This document shows, in pieces, positions 21,894-32,609 of a stretch of 64,000 nucleotides of DNA (positions are counted from its first letter, which is position 1; each line of letters starts with the position of its first letter). The position numbers and the translations under genes were made by a program. Location: contig CAJQUW010013690.1 of NCBI GenBank assembly GCA_907163375.1, positions 62,001 through 126,000 on the forward strand, in the 5' to 3' direction. The notes below the pieces were generated by a model, which saw only the letters and a program-made list of their open reading frames with translations, did not search any database and had not been told where the DNA came from. Origin of the DNA: Prostheceraeus crozeri. Its lineage: Eukaryota > Platyhelminthes > Polycladida > Euryleptidae.

Positions 21894-22250
21894 TTACCAT
21901 GGTAAAATTAAATTTACAACTGTCTCTTTCTGAGTACATAAGTCAGGTTGAGTACGCTTTATTAAAATGGCCTCATACACACTCAGGTGCAACTTACTTC
22001 TGCACCTTCGAAGAATCCGAAAGCAGGATCTGGCAGGCTTCGTTGGGACACAATCGATCAGATGTCTTGTAATAGCACTCTGTGCCTTAAAGTTACGGCG
22101 GGAATCTCCATTTAATAGCCAGCGTGGGACATGCTCTGCTATTCGTTGAGACAGCCGGCGCTCCGTCCTACCGATATACCGGCTACCGCAGGTACAGTTG
22201 AATTCGTAAATAATTACCTCCTGAATAATTAGCTCCTGATACCGAATCAA
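21894..22250 (-). CDS. PLE GIY-YIG endonuclease domain, left palindrome arm
   Basis: This is the nuclease domain that PLEs carry after their RT and use to nick target DNA. The GIY-equivalent is IIYEFNCTCG and the YIG motif is SRYIGRTERRL, followed by SQRIAEH; the CxC and later HLIDC are the cysteine/histidine positions typical of PLE endonucleases. The C-terminal part has SVYEAILIKRTQPDLCTQKE, with the catalytic glutamate expected in EAI, and ends VNLILPW. The frame is intact, but the RT that should precede it is missing: upstream lies the palindrome centre. The ATG at 22250 is in the spacer and is unlikely to be a real start. Confidence 0.8.
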   Translation of the reverse strand: MIRYQELIIQEVIIYEFNCTCGSRYIGRTERRLSQRIAEHVPRWLLNGDSRRNFKAQSAITRHLIDCVPTKPARSCFRILRRCRSKLHLSVYEAILIKRTQPDLCTQKETVVNLILPW

Positions 22251-22573
22251 AAATTATTTACGAATTCAACTGTACCTGCGGTAGCCGGTATATCGGTAGG
22301 ACGGAGCGCCGGCTGTCTCAACGAATAGCAGAGCATGTCCCACGCTGGCTATTAAATGGAGATTCCCGCCGTAACTTTAAGGCACAGAGTGCTATTACAA
22401 GACATCTGATCGATTGTGTCCCAACGAAGCCTGCCAGATCCTGCTTTCGGATTCTTCGAAGGTGCAGAAGTAAGTTGCACCTGAGTGTGTATGAGGCCAT
22501 TTTAATAAAGCGTACTCAACCTGACTTATGTACTCAGAAAGAGACAGTTGTAAATTTAATTTTACCATGGTAA
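22229..22573 (+). CDS. PLE GIY-YIG endonuclease domain, right palindrome arm
   Basis: The plus strand is open from 22229 to the stop at 22571-22573 and encodes the same endonuclease as the left arm from IIYEFNCTCG to ILPW, with no ATG at its beginning. It is the mirror copy within the palindrome. Its orientation matches the plus-strand RT fragment at 21110-21260, so it may be the original partner, with the left arm as an inverted duplication placed between them; this is inference. Confidence 0.75.
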   Translation, partial: LAPDTESKIIYEFNCTCGSRYIGRTERRLSQRIAEHVPRWLLNGDSRRNFKAQSAITRHLIDCVPTKPARSCFRILRRCRSKLHLSVYEAILIKRTQPDLCTQKETVVNLILPW

Positions 22574-22844
22574 TTATTTCTTATCTTACTCGATTTTCTT
22601 TTTCTCATCCTTAAATTTATTTTATTCACTGTATACTTATATTTGGTCTTCAGTATTATTCTTGTGCTGAATTTTCTTTGACAGTTGTCCTGTAAGTGTG
22701 TATTGATCTATGCAACGATTGCGTTAATGATGTTCAAACAGTGTTGTAATTCTGTATCTGATTCATTCCGGTGTTGATCATGAATAGAACCGGCGAAAAT
22801 ATTCGATCATCATGACAAACTTGGTGCTGTTTTTCATCTACAGA

Positions 22845-25345
22845 ATTTGTAAAATTGACGGCGTATTTAGAACGTTTCAATTTTGGTCTCATACTTTTAG
22901 CTTTGATTTCACAGCACATCATTTTGGTATCAGAACTTTTACCTTAGATTTAAGAAGTTTTAACTTTCCTTGTGCATGCATTATATCTAGTCCATTAATA
23001 ATAGACCACTATCTGCATTATTGTTGAAAGAATGAATTGCAATCAAAACTAGAGAAAAACAATAATCGCTAGTGCTATACAGTCTATTAGAGATCAAAGT
23101 AGCAGCAAATTAACAATTTAGGGATGAAAGTTAAAAGTTTTGAAATCAAACTTTAAATTTCTGAGCCAAAAATGAAAACTTCTGAAAACAAAGTAAAAAT
23201 ATTAAATCGTGAAGTCATAAAGCGATTTACGTCAGATAGGCCTTTTTGAATAATTATTAGAAACATGCGTCATTATCTTAAAGCTTCTAAAAGCATCCTG
23301 TTCTTTGTGGTTATTCAGTGATGAATAACATCATAGATTGATTGTCGGTAATCACTCATAGTATTGCCCGACAATTTATAAGCTTCCAAAGATGTATTAC
23401 ACTGAAATCGAATCAGTAAAACTTATTTCATGAAACTAGTATCTCACAATTTGTGAGACTACCGTTTCTAATATGGAAAATTGCAGAATTTGTAGCGCAA
23501 GTATCCGCAACCCATTTTGTCAGGGCAGCCTGGCTGTTCGCAGGATTGATCCTACCATGACCAAGTGCACATGTTTTGCATGACAATTGGTCTAATGTTC
23601 ATTTCATTTTGTTCATGTAAATTGCATTATTTGACTGTATATGGGATGATTTCAGACGAGGAATTCATTTATTGTAATTGCTATGACAACTGATGCGTGA
23701 TGGTGATAGCGCCAATTAGCATCATTCGCAGGTAAGGACCTGCAGCTCAAAGGCGTTCCTGTGACCCGAACTCGAAGAACTTCACATGCTTTTGAAAAAT
23801 ACGTAGAATTAAAATGTTGTAAAAGTTCAAACTCAGAGAACAAATCAACATTTTAGGGAATGAGAGCAAAAATTCGAACGAGGCTTCCCAATTTAGGATA
23901 ATTAGGTGATCATTTTTGACGCAGTAGGTTGACATTATTAACGACATTGATCATGATCGTCAACCCAGTGCTTCCATCACAGCTCATTCTGCAATTTCCA
24001 CATTTTATTCGGACTGTCCTATAGTTCATGTTCTCCAAACCCTGTTTTGCTATAACTTGAATAAACAAACTTAAGACAACTGAGATGTGCACTGAGAACA
24101 TAGCCTGCTTTATTTTTTCTTTTGAGATAATACAATAAATGAGTTACTGACGCTAACATTGTGGATTTTAACTCAATATTCAATACAGACTTTGCATTCA
24201 TAATTAACATGTCGATCAGTAAGACTGCTATTGTCTTTCTGCCCGTGATGTTAAGCTGCAAGAGAAAGCAAGGGAACCTTTTGTCTTAAAAAGCGCATCT
24301 CTTTATTCAGTTCATTGCTCGATTTTGTCAAAATAGCAGTTGACATATGAAAAGAAAGACTTCATGAGTTTATACTTTCATCTGAACAAGAGTTTCCCAC
24401 GAATGCAAAATACCACAGCAATTTCACATATGCAACATGAAAGCATCACAGTTCTCATTTCTCTATACGTAATTTTTCGGAGAAATGAAAACAGTTCGTC
24501 ATGGAAATTATGTTGCGAGAATCAGTGAAACATCACGTGTCTATTTCTCTCGGATCTTTAAATGAGGTATAATCTTTCCCTATCCCTCGTTCAAATTTGA
24601 ATTGATGAAATTTGAATGATTTGAGTGACAAAAATTCCCAGAAATGTACTGGGATAACTGCCATATTTCTAAATTTATATATCAGCTGTTGTCAATGAAT
24701 ATATTGTCTACCAACTTTTTGTATGAATCCATAAGTTTACCTAAATGGTTGAATAATGGCTTTACTGGAACGTTGGTTGTTTTACTGTATGATAGGCTTT
24801 TCCCCGGGTGATTTAATTGCGGCTACTAATAACTTGAGACAAATCTTATGGTAAAGTTAAAGGCCGTGGACTAAGGATTCATAGATTTGAATATAATTCT
24901 ATGAGTGAGAAGACAGTATATACACCAAGTCGATGAAATATCTTCTGAGTAGGCTACCCGTCTAAATCGACTGTACAGTAGTTACTGCTATCAAGTAATA
25001 TGCTGATTATATTATTGTTACTAAGTATCTAGAATTTAGATGCATACTACGGTAATGCTCATCGTCGATATTAGAATCTATAAAAATTTCCTGAAATTGT
25101 CTTCTAATTGATTCCAACACTAGAAAAAGTGCAACAACGTTACGAGCTTTATAACATATATGTAAGCTTACTTTAGATAACTTTCAACTACTGCCCCTTT
25201 TGAATACCAGTAACCTGATTGAAAATTTTTATAATCTATTATCTGTTACAGCACATTCTAAAAATCAACAACAAAATACAGCAAGCATGATCAAAGTACC
25301 ATGATGCAATGGGCTATCTTGTAACACCATGATTCGTAGCTATAT
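22845..25345. other. No recognisable gene
   Basis: AT-rich sequence following the palindrome. Several 60-80 codon frames on both strands (for example 24019-24261 minus) have no recognised motif. Confidence 0.4.
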
Positions 25346-25346
25346 A

Positions 25347-26066
25347 GTCCGTCAGCCAGAACGAGTTTCTGCAGGGAACCAGGCCGAAAATGAGACTTTC
25401 ACAGAATGATGTACACCTTCTGCCTACTACGAATCGGCGCGTCTGCCGAGTTCAATTGAGTTCTTCTTCTTGTCAGACAAGATCAAAGAAAAGCACATGT
25501 AAATCCAATGGGACGCAGATTGCATTTTTTGGATAAAATGAAATTTTGTATGTTTTCTCTGATTACCGGTAAACGAAAAGTACTAACCCCAGAGTCATAA
25601 TTTTTGGCATGAAATGTGTTCAGGTTATTTCCTATGATGTGTATGAGCTTTTATCATGCATCTAATCGGGAATGTATGCGAGAATGTGGTTGAATGTGGA
25701 TAAAGTAGCTCAAAATGTTTGTGCTTGCCGACATTAAGAAGCTTGCCAAATCTAAATATGTTTAGCTATATAGACAGGGGTGCATGAAAATGAAAATAAA
25801 TGACCTGAAGACATTCCATGCCAAACATTATGACTCTGGGGTTAGTACTGTTCGCTTAATCAGAGAAAACATACAAAATTTCATTTTAGCCAAAAAATGC
25901 AATCTGCGTTCCATTTGATTTACATGTGTTTCTCTTTGATCTTGTCTGACAAGAAGATGAACTCACTAGAACTCGCCGATTCGTAGTAGGCATAGGGTGC
26001 ACATCATTCGGTGAAAGTCTCATTTTCGGCCTGGTTCCCTGCAGAAACCCGTTCTGGCTGACGGAC
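25347..26066. mobile_element. 720-bp foldback/MITE-like element with long inverted repeats and TA flanks
   Basis: Both ends read gtccgtcagccagaac inward, with TA immediately outside at 25345-25346 and 26067-26068. Left arm 25347-25615 and right arm about 25810-26066 are inverted copies over roughly 260 bp. They share the blocks ctgcagggaaccaggccgaa, cttgtctgacaagaag-type, and actctggggttagtact. A loop of about 195 bp lies between and has no coding potential. TA flanks and the absence of coding sequence fit a non-autonomous Tc1/mariner-type element. Confidence 0.8.
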
Positions 26067-26548
26067 TAATATTTATGCACGTGTCTAATCTCCTTCTCTT
26101 ACACATGATTAAGGTTAAAAGGTGACTTGTTGTCGGTTTAATGAATCTACTGTCTACGGGTCAGTGGGAGTATTGACTTTATCGAGTTTGTCCAGCACAC
26201 CAGTCCTAAAACATCATGCGTTGATTGATTTCGCATGAGGCTTTGATAGTAATTTCTTATCTACCAATGCCGAGTAGCATTCAGAATGGGGAACAGCAAA
26301 ACTTTAAATTGAATGGGAGAGAGAGCTCCGAACCTTTGATTGCGTGTCGGTGTCGGTACGTTCTTGATGGATACTGCATGAAATGTCATGCTAATGGACT
26401 TCGAATTACAGCATGAGGAAATCGGAATTGACTGCTATAGTGGAATGTTGATTGATTCTCCACAAATGTTTTCATCATCATCCAGATGTGATTTCAAGCA
26501 TTTCATGGTCTTATTTAAACATGGAAAATGATTGAATAAAATGATGGT

Positions 26549-26735
26549 TAAGCGTCACTATTCCCCCTTGCTCGGGGTTTGGACGGTGTGACATAGTCAG
26601 ACTTTAATCTGGAGCGCTGTGGTCTTTTAGTCCGGATGCCCTTTCTGACGACTTCCAATGACACTTTCGGGGCTCGACCTCTGGACCGAAAGATCGCTAG
26701 GTCAAGCACCTAACCACTGCGCCACACAGACCACT
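26549..26735 (-). repeat. tRNA-derived SINE, copy 1
   Basis: Read on the minus strand from 26735, the head gives gtggcgcagtggttaggtgc (A box) and, about 35 bases on, aggtcgagcccc (B box), the internal RNA polymerase III promoter of tRNA-derived SINEs. The body contains cagaaagggcatccgg, a block shared by several animal SINE tails. The 3' end is AT-rich near 26549. The cloverleaf is not intact, so this is a SINE and not a tRNA gene. Confidence 0.65.
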
Positions 26736-26944
26736 AACATGGAAACATGGAAGACAATATTAAACGGCATACTTTTCTAGAAATATCACGCATTTCCTTT
26801 TTTTCTTCGCATCTTTCTTTTCTAGACAGATCATGGCTTTAGACTAAATACTTTAGACTCAGTCCTTTTTTCACATGATCGGAGAACACCTATTCACATA
26901 CAGTCTAATTTCCGACAATGTTATTGGATTTTACCAACATGTGT

Positions 26945-27085
26945 TGCTTATATCTTGTCGGACAAGAAGAGGAACCGGGTAGACCTCGCTCCTCGGCAGA
27001 CGCTCATATTCAGCATTTTCTGAAATTCCCATTTTCGGCCTCATTCCTGCCGAAACTATAGTGCTGGCGGCCGACTACCAGCTTT
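26945..27085. repeat. Diverged relic of the 25.3-kb foldback family
   Basis: The stretch contains cttgtcggacaagaagagga, then attttcggcctcattcc and cgaaac, then ggcggccgacta. These occur in the same order as the right arm of the foldback element at 25925-26066, with many differences. Only one arm is recognisable. Confidence 0.5.
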
Positions 27086-27089
27086 TCTA

Positions 27090-28290
27090 CTTCACTTCCA
27101 CTTCACTACACGGTGGTTAAAAAGACTATATTATGATTAATTTAAGGTGGGAAATAGAAGTAATGTTGTTGTTATTTTTTTCTTCTACTATTCTTGCTTC
27201 TGCATTGCTATCATGGTCAATCAAATCCGTGCATTTCTCCTGTGCATAAATGTGCATATCTAACATGTGTTAATGTGTTATTGAGTCTCAACTCGAGTTC
27301 ATTCAATAAAATTGAAATTATACATATTAGGGATTTAATTAATGCTGAATTGCTACTCTACCCAATATACTTACTCTATGATCCTGCTGGCCAGCGAAAC
27401 ATCGGTCAAAAGTTCGTAGTCATGTAACGATGTATGTTATTGAATTCTAAAACGGATATGCCGCCAGAGGAAATACTATCGCCTCAATCGTGTGTACTTA
27501 TGTGCCATTAGATCTTCGGAGAAAGTCAGAGAAGAGACGAATTATTTACAAAAGGATAGATTCCTTGGCTTATGTTACATTCACAATCTGATATTCGGGT
27601 CTCGAGCGCTTCTAAAGCTTCAGGGTCTCCTTGAAGTTTTCAGCGTCAAGATGATGGACAAAATTGTATCAGAGAATGCAAATCAACATTCTAGCGGAAT
27701 TCTATCTTTCTAGCCTAGTTCACAATTTTATCTATCTGCGTCGTTAACTCTAATCACGCTTTAATAACCATGTAATGCATTTCGTCGTTTTCGCTAGCAG
27801 ACTGACTTCAATGCCGCATTAGGGTGAGGAGCAGATTTTGTACATAATCTTTATAGTCTGAGAAGCTCGGCTCGTGATGAATGACTGATCTTGTCTGTTT
27901 ACGTGTTCTCGTAATTTATATTTTTTCTGAAGAGCAACTCCGAGGGATAACCTCGCAGTTTGAGACTACTAATTCATTGATACTGATAGTGAATAATACG
28001 CGCTTACTTCGATGCCATTAATCGCAATGTTTTGCAACTTATGACAAAAGAATGAACTTATATCTGAACTTCACTGAAATTTGAGCTTTCAGAGAGAGTG
28101 CTACAGAAGCTTTGATTGTGGATAGAGATCCAACTTCAACTTTTACAAAGTACAACCACATTAAAGGATGGCAAGCATATGAGACCATGATGGCTAATCT
28201 GTCATCTAATTTGAAGCTTAGGTCTACCTTCTAATCTATCGTCTGTAAAAACCCCGAGGGAGAATTAATGAGCATGAAACTTTAAGGATT
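27090..28290. other. No recognisable gene
   Basis: Mixed AT-rich sequence. Two 73-77 codon plus-strand frames (27194-27427 and 27492-27713) show no known motif. Confidence 0.4.
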
Positions 28291-28292
28291 CA

Positions 28293-28788
28293 TGAGAGAT
28301 ATGTGTAGACATCCCAATATGTCTGAAACGAAGGTTGTTTGATACGGTCATACTGCCATCAATGACGTATGGTGCAGAAGCGTGGACACTAACAAAACGA
28401 CAAGAATGGAAACTGGCTGTGGCACAAAGAAGTATGGAAAGAACAATGTCAAACATCACGAAGAAGGACAAAATACGGAACGAGAACATCAGAGAAAGGA
28501 CCAGAAATCAGAACGATGAAGGGACACTCGGCAGGACACCTAGCCAGAATGAACAACAACAAATGGGACAAGAAAGTAACGGAATGGACGCCACTAGAAA
28601 AACCAAGGCGAAGAGGAAGGCCAAGGAGAAGATGGAGAGACAATATTGAGGAAAAGAGCGGAATCAACTGGATTCAGAAAGCGCAAGATCGAAGAAGCTG
28701 CAGGAGGGAGTGGAGGCCATTTGTCTGCAGAGCACGAAAGGCTGATGATGATGATGCGTACTTAGACATACAGGAAACACCATGGTAA
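28293..28788 (+). pseudogene. RTE-type LINE, 5'-truncated C-terminal end
   Basis: The plus strand begins in the RT thumb with CLKRRLFDTVILPSMTYGAE and WTLTKRQEWKL, then RSMERTMSNI and KIRNENIRERT. After one frameshift near 28510-28530 it continues GHSAGHLARMNNNKWDKKV, WTPLEKPRRRGRPRRRW, GINWIQKAQDR and REWRPFV. This order is characteristic of RTE/BovB-like LINEs. The tail turns into gatgatgatgatg near 28742, the kind of short repeat with which RTE elements end. It lacks the endonuclease and most of the RT, consistent with 5' truncation on insertion. Confidence 0.85.
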
Positions 28789-28789
28789 G

Positions 28790-31700
28790 GTCACGACGTG
28801 AACTGATGTTTGATTGAAAAATCATGCTTTCAAAAAATGGTCAAAAAGCGTTTTCTGTTTAATTTGCTATTTTTATACATAAATTTCAGGTTGATTGTAT
28901 TTCAATTATTGTCAAACATTTCCCGCAATCAGCATTTAAGTCCTAGATTTATTAGTGGGGTAAACTTACGTGAAATTTCGTAAAACACCGATAGCGATAA
29001 CTAATAAAGATTGTATTAATTTTTTCTGTGCAATACTTTTGATATATTGAGTAGCCTACAGTGTAGCTTAAGATGAAGTTTTCATTGTGTACATCAAAAA
29101 CAGCTCTAGTAACATGAAGCGTGTAAATAAGAATAGTGAAAATTCGGTTATTTTACATGAGCAATTATCTACAATATATCCCACACATTTTTATTTGCAA
29201 CAGGTATCGTTCGATTAATAGCACGAGCGAGAATTCATGTCGTCGACATTTCGATGTGACAAAAGCCAAGAATTGATGTAGCAGTTCGCTTTCCATGATG
29301 TCAAAAGGAGGGACATTTCAATCCGTCACATTACTAACCCACTTTCATCAGATGTAAATGCCGATGGGGTTCTCATTCCCACCATTAAGCTAGCTTTTCA
29401 ACTTTTTTTAGAACGGACGCAATTTTGCGACAATTGGGGCATATTCATACATACCTCAAAAAGATTTCAGTCATGCAGATTTACGTGCAGTTAGTATTTG
29501 CCAAAAATATTGATTTAAGACTTTGCATGGAACCAACTCCTCAGTTGCCAATCGAATAGTCTAGCAAAATACCGACTTTTATGTATTTCATGCCAGAAGC
29601 TATATTTACAAACTGGGTTGTTTGTAAGTACGTAATAGAGGTATTTTGATTAAGAGTCATTTAATCAGTGACAAATTATGAAAATTATCTGTAATGGACA
29701 TTTGCAAAAATTAATACAATGTAGTGCAAAAATGAAGTGCACTTTTCAAACGCTGACTTTAAGAGGTTAAAAAATGAAACAGACCTTATTACATTACATA
29801 TGTACTACTATTGTTTTGAGAACTCAAGTTGGTTTTATGTTTCTAAGTGTAGACAATATATAAAAAAGGTGCCAATATCAGATAGAATCGCATTATGGAA
29901 CATGGGTTCACCCCATAGAGTAGGTATATTAGGTAGAGTGCTAACTCCGCATTTATTAAATCCCCAATGGCTATACACTTTCGATTTTGTTAAATGAACT
30001 CAAGGGAGATACAGGTGGTATTGTCACTAAATGTGAGATATGCAAATTTTTTGCAGTTTTGCAGAAATTGCAACGGAATTGAGTGATCATGATTGCAATG
30101 CAGAAGGAATGATGATATTTCACAGATTCTTATGACAGCCTCGGAGATTTAATGTTTGTTAAATTAGCAATTCGATCGGTTCCTATTACTTTCATGCTCA
30201 ACCTCAAGAGTATTTTCTTAAGTGTGATCATATCACAGGCAACCGCAACTAGCACAGCAAAATCACATAATCAAAGACAATGCTTTCATTTAACTTTGAA
30301 AGATGTAAATGGGTCCACATTACTATTCAGATTCAAGAAATGAAACATGAATTTAGTGAATCATAAAATCATGCCGATAAAAATTGAATTAAAAGCTTGA
30401 AATTCCAGCCAAGAAGCACGAATAATATCGCGACTTTTTCATGAAGTCCATTACAATACGGTTCATGAAATTCCCTTGATAATCAGCTTAATTTCCGCTT
30501 AGTTAGGATGCTTATTAGCAAATATTCATTCCTTTTGATATCCAACTTGTTTCATACTACTTATATAGGAGAGTCATCTCGGTAGTATATAAATTTGCAA
30601 AATTTTGACTTTTTTCAAAAGTGCTCAAATAATTTTTTGGACCACGGGAACGTAATCTCCGCAAAAAACTGAATCTTTTCATATAAAAATTTTCACTGCA
30701 TGCAGATACTTTTTTGAGTCGACACTCTACCTATATATCCCTACTCTATGGTTGACCCCGTACGACTGTCTCACCCAGATCTCAATACACTCCTTAATTA
30801 TAGAATGCAAGGCTCCTCGCAAAAATGTGGAGAACATTGAAATGCCCTCCTATACAATTTCAATTACTCAGTTTGTCAAATATGATAGACAAACCATTCG
30901 TATGTAATTTCAAAGTTCGATGTACAGTAGACGATTTTTCTGCCTCACTGAGTGTCATAACAAGAGTCCCATTTTGTTAACATTGGAAGTTTGTATCGCA
31001 GTTGCCGCTTATCTGCATGAATAGTTAAAATCCCAGACCACGTTGAGCTGACGTGAACGAGACAAAGTTGCTGTCCGATTATGATCTATTGATTTCAATA
31101 GCATGGAAGCTATCATCAAACGTTCGTGAGAAATGTTTGTTTCATTTCGAATACAAATGGTGCCAACTGGTTGTGAATGCAAATGAGCCCAACTTTCTGG
31201 GACATTGCCGGAGAAAGATAATATCTCAATTTCAACTGATTGTAGTCGACAAATTCACATTATAGTTTATTTCCTGTAACGGTTCAGAATCATTTGCCTC
31301 TCATTCCATTTATTTTGGATGGAAAAGCAAATTATGACAAAAGTCATTTATTGATGCATTGCATAAACATTTTCCATGCTTTGGAATCACCGATTTTATC
31401 CAATGGAGGAAAGGTTTAAATGCTGCATAGAAACGACCACTCTTGTGAAATTCAAACATCAGATTTGCTGCAAAAGTTAAGGATACCACATCGCTACATC
31501 TCTCACGAATGTGTTCACATTATTTAATTAATAACTGTCAAAATGTCATTTTGATCATAGAATTAACAGAAAACGTGAATAATAAATGAGCATTCCCTCT
31601 TGCCAAGTCAATCAGAAATGACGATAAAAGTGCGTGTTTGATTATAGAGTTTGTTACTATTAACCAGATAGAGATAAGACCAGAAGTGTCATTTGAAAGA

Positions 31701-32380
31701 ACACTGCTGGTATTAAGTGAACGGCAGTGTTGATTATAGTCGCTATCATGCCAGGGTGCTGCAGTCATGAAGAATAGCACTCTGAAATTCAATATGCGTC
31801 AGTAATATATGCTGTATTGTTTTTTTAAAATACTCATTTATAGTGTTGCTGTTGACTTGCGAGTAACTGGTAAGTGCGGTGAGTTTAATAGAATAGCAAA
31901 AGCACTTAATGGCTACCTTGAGAATTATAAAAATGCAGAAAAAGTAAATATTCATTATAAATATATAAGCTTAATTGTTGGACGCAATTTCCTTGATGAT
32001 TGCTGTGAAATTGTTTGATATTAATTAAGATAATATTGGTATTATAGTACTAGCCAGTATATTATTTAGTGCTAGTCAGATAAAAATTAGTACATTACAA
32101 ATTTGATCGGTAAATGCATAGAAAAGCATCTACTATGTTGGGAAATAGATGCAGGTCTATCGATTTTATCCCTTTTTTTATTCCATTGATGATCGGTGAA
32201 ATCAATTCTATTATGATATGTTGATTTGGTTGAAACAGGTCATAATGTGTTGCTGGGTCACTACTTCCGTTGGTTGATACTAGTTCTTCGATTTTCAATA
32301 AGTAAATTGAATGAAGTATAAAAGTCCTTCTTTAGATATAATATGATGTTTGGTGATTAGTCAAATAATGAAATAAATAA
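28790..32380. other. No recognisable gene
   Basis: A long AT-rich stretch. Frames of 60-90 codons (29737-29997, 30152-30343, 31053-31265, 31538-31792) have no recognisable family signature, and none is flanked by convincing splice sites that I could link into a gene. Confidence 0.45.
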
Positions 32381-32384
32381 ATGA

Positions 32385-32605
32385 ACCTTTTTTATACTCG
32401 GAAGCACATTAGGCACGGAGCCTGTCTTCCATGTGGCCGACCTTTCAGGTATCCACTCTCAGTCTTTCGCGCTGAGTATTTAGCAAGAATGCAGCGTGCA
32501 CCTATTTTAAAAGTCCTAAGTTTGACCCCATCAAGGTTCGACCCAAGGTCCCCCGGACGAAGAGCGAACGCTCTACCACAAGGCCACAGTGTCGGTCTAC
32601 ACATC
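32385..32605 (-). repeat. tRNA-derived SINE, copy 2 (different family)
   Basis: Read from 32605 on the minus strand: cactgtggccttgtggtaga gives an A box, the anticodon-loop-like region is gttcgctcttcgtcc, and cttgggtcgaacctt gives the B box. The body runs to the AT-rich end near 32385. Head and body differ from the 26.5-kb SINE, so two SINE families are present. Confidence 0.65.
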
Positions 32606-32609
32606 TGTA

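Larger units (their letters stand above)
21632..22842. repeat. Near-perfect palindrome, two arms of about 0.59 kb
   Basis: Left arm 21632-22215 and right arm 22252-22842 are reverse complements, separated by about 36 bp. Long parts are identical by eye, including a 60-codon stretch that translates identically in both arms. The only differences I found are near the outer edge (gatattcg against gatgatcg). Each arm contains a complete PLE endonuclease frame and about 260 bp of sequence downstream of its stop. The outer limits are where similarity ends at gaaaaacagcacc. Confidence 0.95.

Noticed and set aside
29737-29997. 86-codon plus-strand frame
   Set aside because: No recognised family and no splice-site or homology support; it could be an exon but cannot be claimed.
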